21,784 bases of DNA from an uncultured Chitinophagaceae bacterium (lineage in GTDB: Bacteria; Bacteroidota; Bacteroidia; Chitinophagales; Chitinophagaceae). The translations under genes were made by a program, and so were the position numbers. A model generated the notes under the pieces. That model ran no database searches. It had not been told where the DNA came from and saw only the letters and a list, made by a program, of their open reading frames with translations. Below, in pieces: positions 15,259 through 21,784 of this stretch (the first letter of the stretch is position 1; every line of letters starts with the position of its first letter). The stretch spans positions 1 through 21,784 of the forward strand of contig CAKSVK010000045.1 of assembly GCA_934502905.1 (NCBI GenBank). Reading direction: 5' to 3'.

Positions 15259-16356
15259 CTACACCAGTTGATACATTTTCCCCGGCAAAGACCTTATAAT
15301 ACCTTCCAGCTCCAGGTTGAGCATTGCAGCAGCTATTACGCTGCTGGTATTACCTGTGCACATCGCGGTTACCTCATCAATATGTGCTGCTCCTTTTTCC
15401 AGCAGCTTTACAATCCCGGTTTCTACAGGAGAAAGCTGCGGGAAAAGAACACGCTGAACGGTTTTTGCAGGGGAGGATCTGCCCCAGTTCATCAGGTCCA
15501 TGATATCTTTTCCATTGCGTACCAGCGCTGCCCTATTGCTCATGATAAGGTAATTGCATCCGGCGCTTTTATGGTCTCCCACCCTTCCGGGCACCGCAAA
15601 AACATCTTTATGATAGCTGTTTGCCAGTTCGGCCGTAATCATGCTTCCGCCACGGATGCCGGTCTCCACCACTATCACAGCATCACAAATTCCTGCAACG
15701 ATCCGGTTCCTCCGGGGAAAGTTTTGCTTATCGGGCCCTGTACCAGACATAAAATCGGAAAGCAGACCGCCATGTGCAACCATTTGCTTCGCCATTTCCT
15801 TATTGGCGGCAGGGTAAATCGTATCCAGTCCATGTGCCAGCACACCCACTGTTGCTATATTCTTTTTCAAGGCACGCTTATGGGCCACGCTGTCGATCCC
15901 GTAGGCAAGACCGCTTACCACCAGCAGGTTATCTATATCCAGGGTATCAATAATTTCCTCAGTCACTCCGCGGCCATAGGAAGTATTACTTCGCGTACCT
16001 ATTACTGATATGACATGAGAAACATTGAGATCGGCCGTTCCGTGGTAATACAAAACAACAGGCGCATCCATGCAATGCAGCAGCCTTTGCGGATAGTTCG
16101 CATCTCTCTGTGTTAAAACGGTTATCTTATATTTCTCTATAAATTTCAGCTCCTCTTCCGCCCTTCCAAAGTCTTTAAAACTTCGTATAGCCTCTGCCCT
16201 CACCGTACCTATGCCTGGTAATCTGTCCAGTTCTGATCTTTTGGCATCAAATATTTTTCTGGCGGAACCAAAATGAGTAAGTAAAGCGCGGGCATGTACA
16301 TCGCCTATCTGAGGCACCATGGTAAGTCCGATAAGGTATAGGAGGTCTTTATTCAT
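15259..16356 (-). CDS. dprA: DprA, DNA-processing protein of natural transformation
   Basis: 365 residues from the ATG at 16356 (MNKDLLYLIGLTMVPQIGD), the usual DprA start and length. The open frame reaches 51 codons further up, but that part overlaps the duplicated element and reads unlike DprA. Domains: N-terminal SAM-like/helix-hairpin-helix (about 1-60, LPGIGTVRAEAI), the Rossmann-like DprA core with VISVIGTRSNTSYG, VSGLAYGIDSVAH, FPRRNRIVAGI and ETGIRGGSMITAE, and a C-terminal winged helix (about 300-365). The core binds incoming single-stranded DNA and loads RecA in the cytoplasm. guaB follows after 62 bp with its own promoter. Presence of DprA hints at competence but other com genes are not in the window. 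Confidence 0.95.
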   Translation of the reverse strand: MNKDLLYLIGLTMVPQIGDVHARALLTHFGSARKIFDAKRSELDRLPGIGTVRAEAIRSFKDFGRAEEELKFIEKYKITVLTQRDANYPQRLLHCMDAPVVLYYHGTADLNVSHVISVIGTRSNTSYGRGVTEEIIDTLDIDNLLVVSGLAYGIDSVAHKRALKKNIATVGVLAHGLDTIYPAANKEMAKQMVAHGGLLSDFMSGTGPDKQNFPRRNRIVAGICDAVIVVETGIRGGSMITAELANSYHKDVFAVPGRVGDHKSAGCNYLIMSNRAALVRNGKDIMDLMNWGRSSPAKTVQRVLFPQLSPVETGIVKLLEKGAAHIDEVTAMCTGNTSSVIAAAMLNLELEGIIRSLPGKMYQLV

Positions 16357-16430
16357 CAGGTTGCATTGCGGTGTAAAACGAACCGCACATGTCAATATAT
16401 AAAAAATCGGACAGGTATAAAAATAAAAGA

Positions 16431-16483
16431 GGGCTGGATAAAAATCCTGCCCCGTTTCTAAATCCAATATCCTATGAAAAACC
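16431..16483 (+). repeat. Duplicated leader element, copy 1
   Basis: Begins GGGCTGGAT and ends CCTATGAAAAACC. It matches copy 2 except for one substitution and a 2-bp indel; weaker similarity continues on both sides. It holds a hairpin (GGGC-T-GGAT, AAAA loop, ATCC-T-GCCC; 16431-16452) and the start codon of a small ORF 21 bp later. On the minus strand the hairpin is followed by a TCTTTT-type tract, so it could also stop leftward transcription. Confidence 0.85.
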
Positions 16484-16641
16484 ATAATAATAGACCATTG
16501 ATTTTTCAAAATAGTTGCACGCGTAAGAAGAAATTTATAATAAATGGAGGAATATACTTAAGAAGCTGATAATCAGGAAGTATTATAATAAAAAAGGGCT
16601 GGATAGAAATCCTGCCCCGTTTTAAATCCAATATCCTATGA
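16474..16641 (+). CDS. Possible small ORF 1 (55 residues) in the duplicated element
   Basis: Starts MKNHNNRPLIFQNSCTRKKK and continues lysine/isoleucine-rich to KSNIL. The second half is read through the next copy of the repeat, so it may not be biologically meaningful. Its stop TGA overlaps the ATG of the next small ORF as ATGA. I do not recognise it. The reason to list it is that its start codon and first three codons (MKN) lie inside a sequence repeated at the start of the second ORF, and both peptides share, in order, NN, a basic residue plus P plus two aliphatic residues, and SC. There is no Shine-Dalgarno. Confidence 0.3.
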
Positions 16642-16647
16642 AAAACC
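16597..16647 (+). repeat. Duplicated leader element, copy 2
   Basis: Same arrangement as copy 1, offset by 166 bp: GGGC-T-GGAT (16597-16605), AGAA loop, ATCC-T-GCCC (16610-16618), then CGTTT and CCTATGAAAAACC. Six A precede the hairpin (16591-16596), so on the minus strand it is a good intrinsic terminator shape with a T6 tail. Confidence 0.85.
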
Positions 16648-16721
16648 GAGATAATAACGGAGGTATAAAACCTATATTGCTGACCTTGAAAACTATTTCT
16701 TCGTGTTTGAACATTGATTAA
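16638..16721 (+). CDS. Possible small ORF 2 (27 residues) in the duplicated element
   Basis: Peptide MKNRDNNGGI, then KPILLTLKTISSCLNID. The start overlaps the stop of small ORF 1 (ATGA). The middle (PILLTLKTISSCL) faintly recalls the hydrophobic K-x-T-I-x-x-L leader motif of Bacteroidota class I lanthipeptide precursors, and it contains Ser and Cys, but it is very short and no LanB/LanC-type modifying enzyme lies in the window. It may be a remnant, an unrelated small peptide or chance. It ends 52 bp before the YdjC-family gene. Confidence 0.3.
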   Translation: MKNRDNNGGIKPILLTLKTISSCLNID

Positions 16722-16773
16722 TATGCACATTATTGATTAATTTAACGGGATAATCAACGTTCATTTCCCGAAT

Positions 16774-17781
16774 ATGAAATATCTCTTCTCCGTATGCTGT
16801 TGGCTGGGCTTCTCTTTTGGATCATTTGCCCAGCCAGAACCCACTTATGCTGAAAAATTAGGATATCCCAAAGGGGCAAAAGTTGTCATCCTGCATATTG
16901 ATGACCTGGGCATGTCTTACGATTCCAACAAAGGCAGCATTGAAGCCCTGACAAAAGGAGTGGCCAATTCCTGCAGCGTTATGATGCCCTGCCCATGGGT
17001 ACCCGGCTTTTTCCATTTTTTAAAAGATAACCCTTCTATAGATGCAGGTTTACACCTTACACTTACCTCGGAATGGAAGGACTATCGCTGGGGACCGCTG
17101 AGCGGTAAATACCAGACACCGGGCCTGGTGGATGCGGAAGGTGCCATGTGGCGCGGGGTGGCAGACGTGGTGAAAAACGCCACGCCGGATGAAGTAGAGA
17201 AGGAAATACGCGCACAGGTTGACAGGGCCAGAAGCATGGGTTTTGAACCTACCCATATGGACTCTCATATGGGTACACTCTTTGCGACGCCTGCATTTAT
17301 AGAAAAGTACCTCAAAGTGGGTATCGAATACAACATCCCGGTTATGTTTCCGGGTGGGCACAATACCCTCATCGCAAAGGAACTTGCTGCTACTTCTGCC
17401 ACTATGCAGTTTGCCCGTATGGCAGGAAAAAGGTTATGGGATGCCGGTTTACCTGTCCTGGACGATCTGCACAATGATTCCTACAGCTGGAAGCCGTCTG
17501 AAAGCATGACAAATGACGACACAAAGCTGCAGGCATTTAAGACAGAAAAATATATTGATGCGCTCAGGTCTGTGAAGCCGGGTATTACCATGGTGATCAT
17601 GCATTGCACCAATACTACGGAAGTATTCGAGCATATCTCCGACTCGGGCCCCACACGCAGAGGCGATTACCTGGCAATGATGGATCCCAGGCTGAAAGCC
17701 TTTATTGAAAAGGAAGGGATCATCCTGACTACCTGGCGGGAAATGAAGGAAAGGAGAGATAAGGTGAATGAGAAAATGTGA
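16774..17781 (+). CDS. Secreted YdjC/ChbG-family carbohydrate deacetylase
   Basis: 335 residues with a cleavable signal peptide (1-20, ending FGSFAQ). The YdjC fold shows the paired aspartates HIDDLGM (Asp43, Asp44), the metal-ligand histidines GLHLTLTSEW (His94) and HMDSHMG (His161, His165), and VIMHCTN near the C-terminus. Family members remove acetyl groups from N-acetylated sugars such as chitin oligosaccharides (ChbG) or hopanoid-linked glucosamine (HpnK). Export suggests an extracellular or periplasmic glycan as substrate, which would suit a polysaccharide degrader; the actual substrate is not known. It is preceded by the small ORFs on the same strand and no terminator is obvious after it. 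Confidence 0.87.
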   Translation: MKYLFSVCCWLGFSFGSFAQPEPTYAEKLGYPKGAKVVILHIDDLGMSYDSNKGSIEALTKGVANSCSVMMPCPWVPGFFHFLKDNPSIDAGLHLTLTSEWKDYRWGPLSGKYQTPGLVDAEGAMWRGVADVVKNATPDEVEKEIRAQVDRARSMGFEPTHMDSHMGTLFATPAFIEKYLKVGIEYNIPVMFPGGHNTLIAKELAATSATMQFARMAGKRLWDAGLPVLDDLHNDSYSWKPSESMTNDDTKLQAFKTEKYIDALRSVKPGITMVIMHCTNTTEVFEHISDSGPTRRGDYLAMMDPRLKAFIEKEGIILTTWREMKERRDKVNEKM

Positions 17782-18081
17782 TAATGTGGTTAATTTGAAA
17801 ATGGAGGGAGAATACCGGGAATTCGGAAGTAAGAAAATGACTGTGCGGATTGTGTGCCACAGGTGAAATGGTATAACTGAAAATACAGGTTTTATTACGC
17901 CGCACCGTTTCTTCTCTGTAAAAAGAAATTCTACCCGGATGTGTTCAGGACAGGCAGGGAGACATGAGGGGCCTTAAAAAAAGAAGCCGCTTCAAGACCT
18001 TTGATACGGCTTCATGTGCAGAAGGTTTCCCCTGGGTGCATGGAAACACTTCCTGTTATTTACTAAAGGGAGCGAAGTTGC
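17782..18081. other. Convergent spacer between the YdjC gene and the CBM48 gene
   Basis: 300 bp with the terminator of the minus-strand CBM48 gene (17976-18013). A weak pair, GTTTCC near 18027 and GGAAAC near 18043, could form a second hairpin. No gene or repeat recognised. Confidence 0.6.
17976..18013 (-). terminator. Rho-independent terminator of the CBM48 gene
   Basis: On the minus strand GAAGCCG (18013-18007) pairs with CGGCTTC (17989-17983), with a 17-base loop that can fold a little more (TCAA with TTGA), followed by seven T (17982-17976). It lies about 70 bp after the stop codon. Confidence 0.85.
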
Positions 18082-18372
18082 TTACAGTGTAATGATGCTA
18101 TTGGTACCACCAAAGATATTGGGAGCCTCACTATCTGCTTCCGGCTCATTGATCCATTCGTTATGATTGACCAGATACCTGAACTCATGACGTGAATCCT
18201 TCGGCAGATTGACATCCGCAGAAAATGTGCCGTCCTTCTTCCTGCTCATGCTCACAGCATTGTTCCAGTCACTGTTCAGCCCCAGTATTTCAACCGTTTC
18301 CGCTTCTTCAGGTTTTACTGAAAACTTTACTTTACAATAATCTTTGGTTTTAAAATACGTTTTCTGTACCAT
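18082..18372 (-). CDS. Stand-alone CBM48 / isoamylase early-set domain protein
   Basis: 96 residues, no signal peptide. The chain is one glycogen-binding-like Ig fold: VKFSVKPEEAETVEILGLNS, DWNNAVSMSR, DGTFSADVNLPKDSRHEFRYLV and NEWINEPEADSEAPNIFGGTNSII. These match the AMPK-beta/CBM48 pattern (W in the glucan site, F-x-Y-x-V, N near the end). No catalytic domain is attached, which is shorter than the usual branching enzyme or isoamylase context. It may bind glycogen or act as an adaptor; this is inference. It lies downstream of the phospho-sugar mutase gene on the same strand but beyond that gene's terminator, and has its own. AAGG sits just before the ATG. Confidence 0.85.
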   Translation of the reverse strand: MVQKTYFKTKDYCKVKFSVKPEEAETVEILGLNSDWNNAVSMSRKKDGTFSADVNLPKDSRHEFRYLVNHNEWINEPEADSEAPNIFGGTNSIITL

Positions 18373-18480
18373 TCCTTGTTCTTTTTTTTAAATGAAAAAT
18401 AAAGTCACTAAATGGCTTTCGCAATCAGAAAGGGAAGGATTATTTCATAAATGCAAGAATCGTTCCACCCGGCGGGTGAT

Positions 18481-18509
18481 AAAAAAAGCTCATTCCCTCA
18501 GGAATGAGC
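18481..18509 (-). terminator. Rho-independent terminator of the phospho-sugar mutase gene
   Basis: A perfect 9-bp stem, GCTCATTCC (18488-18496) and GGAATGAGC (18501-18509), with a tetraloop; on the minus strand it is followed by seven T (18487-18481). It is 64 bp after the mutase stop. A second small hairpin, CACCC/GGGTG, lies next to it at 18466-18478. Confidence 0.93.
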
Positions 18510-18572
18510 CGCAAAGGTATTATAAATTGCTCAAATGTGAAAATCAAATGGCAAAAGCCGCAAAAACGCTGA

Positions 18573-20300
18573 TTATTTTAATTTCATATCTGCAATAATA
18601 GCCTGGATACGTTTATTCAGCTCCTCATTTGTCTTTTCAAAATCTGCTGCGCTGTTCAACTTTGTATTTACACTGAAGTAGAACTTGATCTTTGGCTCCG
18701 TGCCGGAAGGTCGGGCAGATATCTTGGTACCATCTGCAAGTATAAACTGCAGCACATTTGACTTGGGCAGGTTGATATCCCATTCCTCACCTGTTTTTGG
18801 ATTTTTGCCCTTACTACTCTGGTAGTCCAGCAGCTGCACCACATCCGAGCCATTAATGGCATCAGGCGTTTTATCGCGGTACGCCTGCATCATCTCTGCT
18901 ATCTCTTCCTGACCACGCATTCCCTTTTTGGTAATGGAGATAAGGCTTTCCTTATAAAAGCCACACTGTACGTACAGGTCAATCAGCTTTTCATACAGGC
19001 TGCGCCCCTTATCTTTTTCATATGCAGCCATCTCGCATAAGATAGCCACTGCGCTTACCGCATCCTTATCCCGCAGCTCAGGTCCCACCAGCAGTCCATA
19101 GCTTTCCTCCCCACCTACGATATAATCTTCCTTCCCTTCTTTTTCTTTGATCAGCTCCGCTATCCATTTAAACCCTGTTAAAACATTATAACATGCTACA
19201 TTATTCTTTTCCGCGAAACGGTCGATCATATCCGTGGTTACGATCGTTTTTACTACCATATCGTTCGGCTTGGCGATCCCCTTGGACTTACGTGCTTCTA
19301 TCAGGTAGCTGAATGCCAGCACTGCAGTCTGGTTACCGTTCACCAGCAGCCACTCTCCTTTTGTATCCTTAATAGCAATACCTACCCTGTCTGCATCGGG
19401 ATCTGTACCGAGTAAAATATCGGCGTTGAGCTCTTTGGCCTTTTTCAGACCAATACTCATGGCCTCACTTTCCTCCGGATTAGGATACACCACAGTAGGA
19501 AAGTTACCGTCGGGCTTCGATTGTTCATCAACGATCGTCACATTGGTAAAACCGTATAGTTTCAGCAGTTCCGGCACAAGAGTGATACCTGTACCATGTA
19601 TCGGTGTATAAACGATTTTCAGGTCTTGCTGTCTTGCTATCACATCCGGGTACACGCTCAGGGACTTCGCCATTTCCAGGTAGGCCTTGTCTACATCCTT
19701 TCCGATGATCTGTATGTTACTTTCACCCCCGTTCCATTTTACTTCATCTACCGAAGCAATCTTATCCACTTCCTTGATCACATTTTTATCATGCGGCGGC
19801 ACCAGTTGCCCCCCGTCATTCCAATATGCCTTGTAACCATTATACTCCTTGGGGTTATGTGAAGCCGTACATACCACACCTCCCTGGCAGCCCAGGTGAC
19901 GGATAGCAAAAGAAAGTTCCGGTGTAGGCCGCAAGGCCTCGAATAAAAAGACTTTAATGCCATTTGCTGCCATCACGTTGGCAGTGATTTCCGCAAACTT
20001 CCGGCTGTTGTTACGGCTATCGTGTGCTATAGCTACTTTTACCTCTTTGCCGGGATAAACACTGTTCAGGTAATTGGCATATCCCTGTGTAGCCATACCA
20101 ATCGTGTACTTGTTGATCCTGTTGGTACCAACTCCCATGATCCCCCTCAAACCTCCGGTACCGAATTCCAGGTTACGATAAAATGCATCTGTAAGCTCAT
20201 CAGGATTTTCTTTAAGCAAAGCCTGGAGCTGACCTTTGGTTTCCTCATCGAATGAACCCTGCAGCCAGCTATCTACTCTTTCTTTTATTTTGGCGTCCAT
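18573..20300 (-). CDS. Phospho-sugar mutase (phosphoglucomutase/phosphomannomutase family)
   Basis: 575 residues from the ATG at 20300 (MDAKIKERVDSWL); a TTG three codons upstream is open but less likely. All four mutase sites are present: the phosphoserine loop CTASHNPKEYNGYK with Ser147, the Mg loop GTDPDADRVG (about 296-305), the sugar loop GGEESYG and the phosphate loop RPSGTEPKIKF near the C-terminus. Length and the FGTGGLRG start place it with the long PgcA/PGM2-like branch, which converts glucose 1- and 6-phosphate (some also act on pentose or mannose). It is cytoplasmic, feeds glycogen and NDP-sugar synthesis, and is followed by a strong terminator and then the CBM48 gene. Confidence 0.93.
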   Translation of the reverse strand: MDAKIKERVDSWLQGSFDEETKGQLQALLKENPDELTDAFYRNLEFGTGGLRGIMGVGTNRINKYTIGMATQGYANYLNSVYPGKEVKVAIAHDSRNNSRKFAEITANVMAANGIKVFLFEALRPTPELSFAIRHLGCQGGVVCTASHNPKEYNGYKAYWNDGGQLVPPHDKNVIKEVDKIASVDEVKWNGGESNIQIIGKDVDKAYLEMAKSLSVYPDVIARQQDLKIVYTPIHGTGITLVPELLKLYGFTNVTIVDEQSKPDGNFPTVVYPNPEESEAMSIGLKKAKELNADILLGTDPDADRVGIAIKDTKGEWLLVNGNQTAVLAFSYLIEARKSKGIAKPNDMVVKTIVTTDMIDRFAEKNNVACYNVLTGFKWIAELIKEKEGKEDYIVGGEESYGLLVGPELRDKDAVSAVAILCEMAAYEKDKGRSLYEKLIDLYVQCGFYKESLISITKKGMRGQEEIAEMMQAYRDKTPDAINGSDVVQLLDYQSSKGKNPKTGEEWDINLPKSNVLQFILADGTKISARPSGTEPKIKFYFSVNTKLNSAADFEKTNEELNKRIQAIIADMKLK

Positions 20301-20420
20301 AAAAAACAATTAGATTTTGTAATCAATTTTCTATAATCAATACCGAATATCGGGGAAAACAAGAAAATATACAAGTTTTTGATAATTGAAGGAGGATTAT
20401 TATAAGCAGGATATTGTAAG

Positions 20421-20484
20421 TTGCAGGATACAGGCTTTGAGACGCAGGCTGCGAAATACAGGCACAGGACATAGGGTAGCCTGC
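20421..20484. repeat. Degenerate 7-bp-period repeat with flanking inverted repeat
   Basis: From 20421 the sequence splits into 7-mers TTGCAGG, ATACAGG, CTTTGAG, ACGCAGG, CTGCGAA, ATACAGG, then a 6-mer CACAGG and ACATAGG. CAGG therefore recurs at 20424, 20431, 20445, 20459 and 20465. GCAGGCT (20444-20450) is also matched by AGCCTGC (20478-20484), which can form a stem. It lies in the divergent spacer between the mutase and the oxidoreductase. Confidence 0.6.
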
Positions 20485-20534
20485 AAACATTTTTGAATTG
20501 CCACATTTTCACACCCGCTCATTTTCAAATTGCC

Positions 20535-20542
20535 TATCTTTA
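20535..20542 (+). promoter_or_regulatory. Near-match -7 element for the Gfo/Idh gene
   Basis: TATCTTTA differs from TAnnTTTG only in the last base and lies 30 bp before the ATG. The same word occurs at 6078-6085 before the fructosamine kinase gene. No -33 element is seen. Confidence 0.3.
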
Positions 20543-20571
20543 ATCAACGTACAACATAATACGGTTGCCAT

Positions 20572-21784
20572 ATGAGTCATTCACAATTCAATCGAAGGAA
20601 TTTTATTAAAGGTACTTCTGCCATGCTGGCGCTGGCTGCATTAAAGGCCAACGGTATGGATTTTCATGCAACATCCCAAACCCGCAGGGTAGCCTTAATA
20701 GGAACCGGGTGGTACGGAAAAAGCGATCTGTTCAGGCTGATACAGGTGGCGCCTGTAGAAGTAGTGGGATTATGCGATCCGGACCGTCACATGCTGGAAA
20801 ATGCCGCCGTAATGGTAGGGCAGCGATTGCCCGGCAGGAAGAAGCCCGCGTTATATGGCGATTACCGAAAGCTGCTGGCGGAACAAAAACCGGAAATCGT
20901 GCTGATCGGCTCTCCCGATCACTGGCATGCCCTGCAGGCAATAGATTCTATAAAAGCCGGTGCACATGTGTACCTGCAGAAACCGATCAGTGTGGATGTC
21001 CTGGAAGGAGAAGCCATACTGGCAACTGCGCGTAAGCATAACCGTGTGGTACAGATCGGTACACAAAGAAAAAGCACACCTCATTTAATTGAGGCCAAGA
21101 AAAATATAGTGGATGCGGGATTGCTGGGCAAGGTATCTCATGCGGAAATGTGCTGTTATTATCATATGCGCAGAAACGGGAATCCACCCGTAGAGCCGGT
21201 ACCTGATTATTTTGATTATGAAATGTGGACAGGACCCGCGCCGCTGCGTCCTTTCGACGGTATGCCGCATCGCGGATGGTGGCGTACATTCATGGAATAT
21301 AGCAATGGCATTATGGGCGACATGTGCGTACACATGTTCGATACGGTAAGGTGGATGCTCCAGCTGGGTTGGCCGAAAAAGATCAGCTCTGCCGGAGGCA
21401 TTTATGTGGACAAGGGCGGAAAAAGCAATATAGCTGATACGCAGACTGCCATATTTGAATATGACGGGTTGAACTGCGTGTGGGAACACCGCACCTGGGG
21501 TACGCCTAACGACCCGCAATATCCCTGGGCTTTCAAGCTGTACGGCGATAAAGGCAGCCTGTATGGTAGTCCCATGCAATACGATTTTATTCCTGTAGGC
21601 AAAGGAGAAAAGATCCATAAGGACGTTGTGTATGAAAAAGAAAAATACCCGGAAGACCTGAAAGAGCCGGATATAGAGCTACACGCTGCACCGGCTACAC
21701 GCCTGCATATGCTCGATTTCCTGAAAGCAATTGACAATAAAACCAGACCGGTAGCGGATATTGAACAGGGGCATATTTCCACCG
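20572..21784 (+). CDS. Tat-exported Gfo/Idh/MocA-family oxidoreductase (3' end cut off)
   Basis: 404 codons are visible before the window ends. A twin-arginine signal (NRRNFIKG, residues 7-14, then an Ala/Leu stretch) suggests export of a folded, cofactor-loaded protein. The Rossmann domain begins RVALIGTGWYGKSD (39-52, GxGxxG at 44-49), followed by VVGLCDPD and SPDHWHA. The usual EKP motif reads QKP here (136-138), as in many exported members. The catalytic/structural region has NGIMGDMCVHMFDTVRWML, with the conserved D-x-x-x-H pattern. The family oxidises or otherwise uses NAD(P)-dependent chemistry on sugars; the substrate cannot be told. The start is the first ATG before the Tat motif. 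Confidence 0.9.
   Translation, partial: MSHSQFNRRNFIKGTSAMLALAALKANGMDFHATSQTRRVALIGTGWYGKSDLFRLIQVAPVEVVGLCDPDRHMLENAAVMVGQRLPGRKKPALYGDYRKLLAEQKPEIVLIGSPDHWHALQAIDSIKAGAHVYLQKPISVDVLEGEAILATARKHNRVVQIGTQRKSTPHLIEAKKNIVDAGLLGKVSHAEMCCYYHMRRNGNPPVEPVPDYFDYEMWTGPAPLRPFDGMPHRGWWRTFMEYSNGIMGDMCVHMFDTVRWMLQLGWPKKISSAGGIYVDKGGKSNIADTQTAIFEYDGLNCVWEHRTWGTPNDPQYPWAFKLYGDKGSLYGSPMQYDFIPVGKGEKIHKDVVYEKEKYPEDLKEPDIELHAAPATRLHMLDFLKAIDNKTRPVADIEQGHIST

Larger units (their letters stand above)
16357..16773. other. Spacer between dprA and the YdjC gene, holding a duplicated leader and two tiny ORFs
   Basis: 417 bp between divergent genes. It must contain the dprA promoter near 16357-16430 (no clear TAnnTTTG seen) and the promoter of the gene at 16774. 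Most of it is taken up by two copies of a 51-53 bp element (16431-16483, 16597-16647) and the small ORFs that begin in them. Confidence 0.6.

Noticed and set aside
15103..16008. 301-residue plus-strand ORF opposite dprA and guaB
   Set aside because: It is antisense to well-supported genes, rich in Cys/His as typical of a shadow frame, and no domain is recognisable.
16357..16509. 51-codon N-terminal extension of DprA
   Set aside because: The DprA family starts at MNKDLLYLIGL (16356). The extension is antisense to the duplicated leader element and resembles the same reading of its second copy.
20978..20986. EKP to QKP change in the Gfo/Idh protein as a sign of inactivity
   Set aside because: QKP is common among exported Bacteroidota members of the family and the lysine is kept.
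1..21784. Defence island, CRISPR array, retron or prophage
   Set aside because: No Cas, reverse transcriptase, nuclease-helicase, integrase or phage structural gene is seen, and there is no regularly spaced 25-40 bp repeat.

Overview
The window looks like a chromosomal segment of a Bacteroidota bacterium, most likely Chitinophagaceae (Chitinophaga or a close relative). The signs are a PorV/GldJ pair from type IX secretion and gliding, a GuaB and phospho-sugar mutase of Bacteroidota type, several promoters with the Bacteroidota -7 element TAnnTTTG, mostly weak or absent Shine-Dalgarno sequences, and moderate GC. I saw no rRNA, tRNA, CRISPR array, complete insertion sequence or prophage. Most of the window is housekeeping or ordinary accessory metabolism; the unusual material is in the spacers.

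Layout. 1-2464: porV (partial, minus) diverges from gldJ (plus), two parts of the type IX secretion/gliding machinery. 2512-4630: a nitronate monooxygenase/FabK-like flavoenzyme and a sugar-phosphate nucleotidyltransferase, both minus. 4960-6986: a Tat-exported sugar isomerase/epimerase-like protein and a fructosamine kinase-family protein, separated by a REP-like palindrome. 6989-7366: a small SET-domain protein, transcribed back-to-back with mgtE (7445-8836), which is followed 11 bp later by a secreted S9 prolyl-oligopeptidase-type peptidase (8848-11196). 11209-12460: a two-gene minus-strand cluster encoding a lipoprotein and a probable outer-membrane protein, neither recognised. 12555-13025: an SSAT-like N-acetyltransferase. 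13130-13707: a repeat island with no gene. 13703-16356: guaB preceded by dprA. 16424-16721: a duplicated leader with two tiny overlapping ORFs. 16774-17781: a secreted YdjC/ChbG-type deacetylase. 18082-20300: a stand-alone CBM48 (glycogen-binding-like) protein and a phospho-sugar mutase. 20572 to the end: a Tat-exported Gfo/Idh/MocA oxidoreductase, cut by the window edge.

Themes. Several genes concern sugars (nucleotidyltransferase, isomerase/epimerase, fructosamine kinase, YdjC deacetylase, phospho-sugar mutase, CBM48, Gfo/Idh), but they lie on both strands with separate terminators, so no single pathway operon is claimed.

The best candidates for something undescribed are: (1) the tandem ~52-bp repeats at 16431 and 16597, each holding a hairpin and the start codon of a small ORF, the two ORFs overlapping as ATGA and sharing faint peptide similarity; (2) the palindrome-containing repeat family at 5958-5995 and 13321-13707, one copy of which runs into the guaB stop codon; (3) a promoter that would make guaB mRNA leaderless; and (4) a 7-bp-period repeat at 20421-20484.
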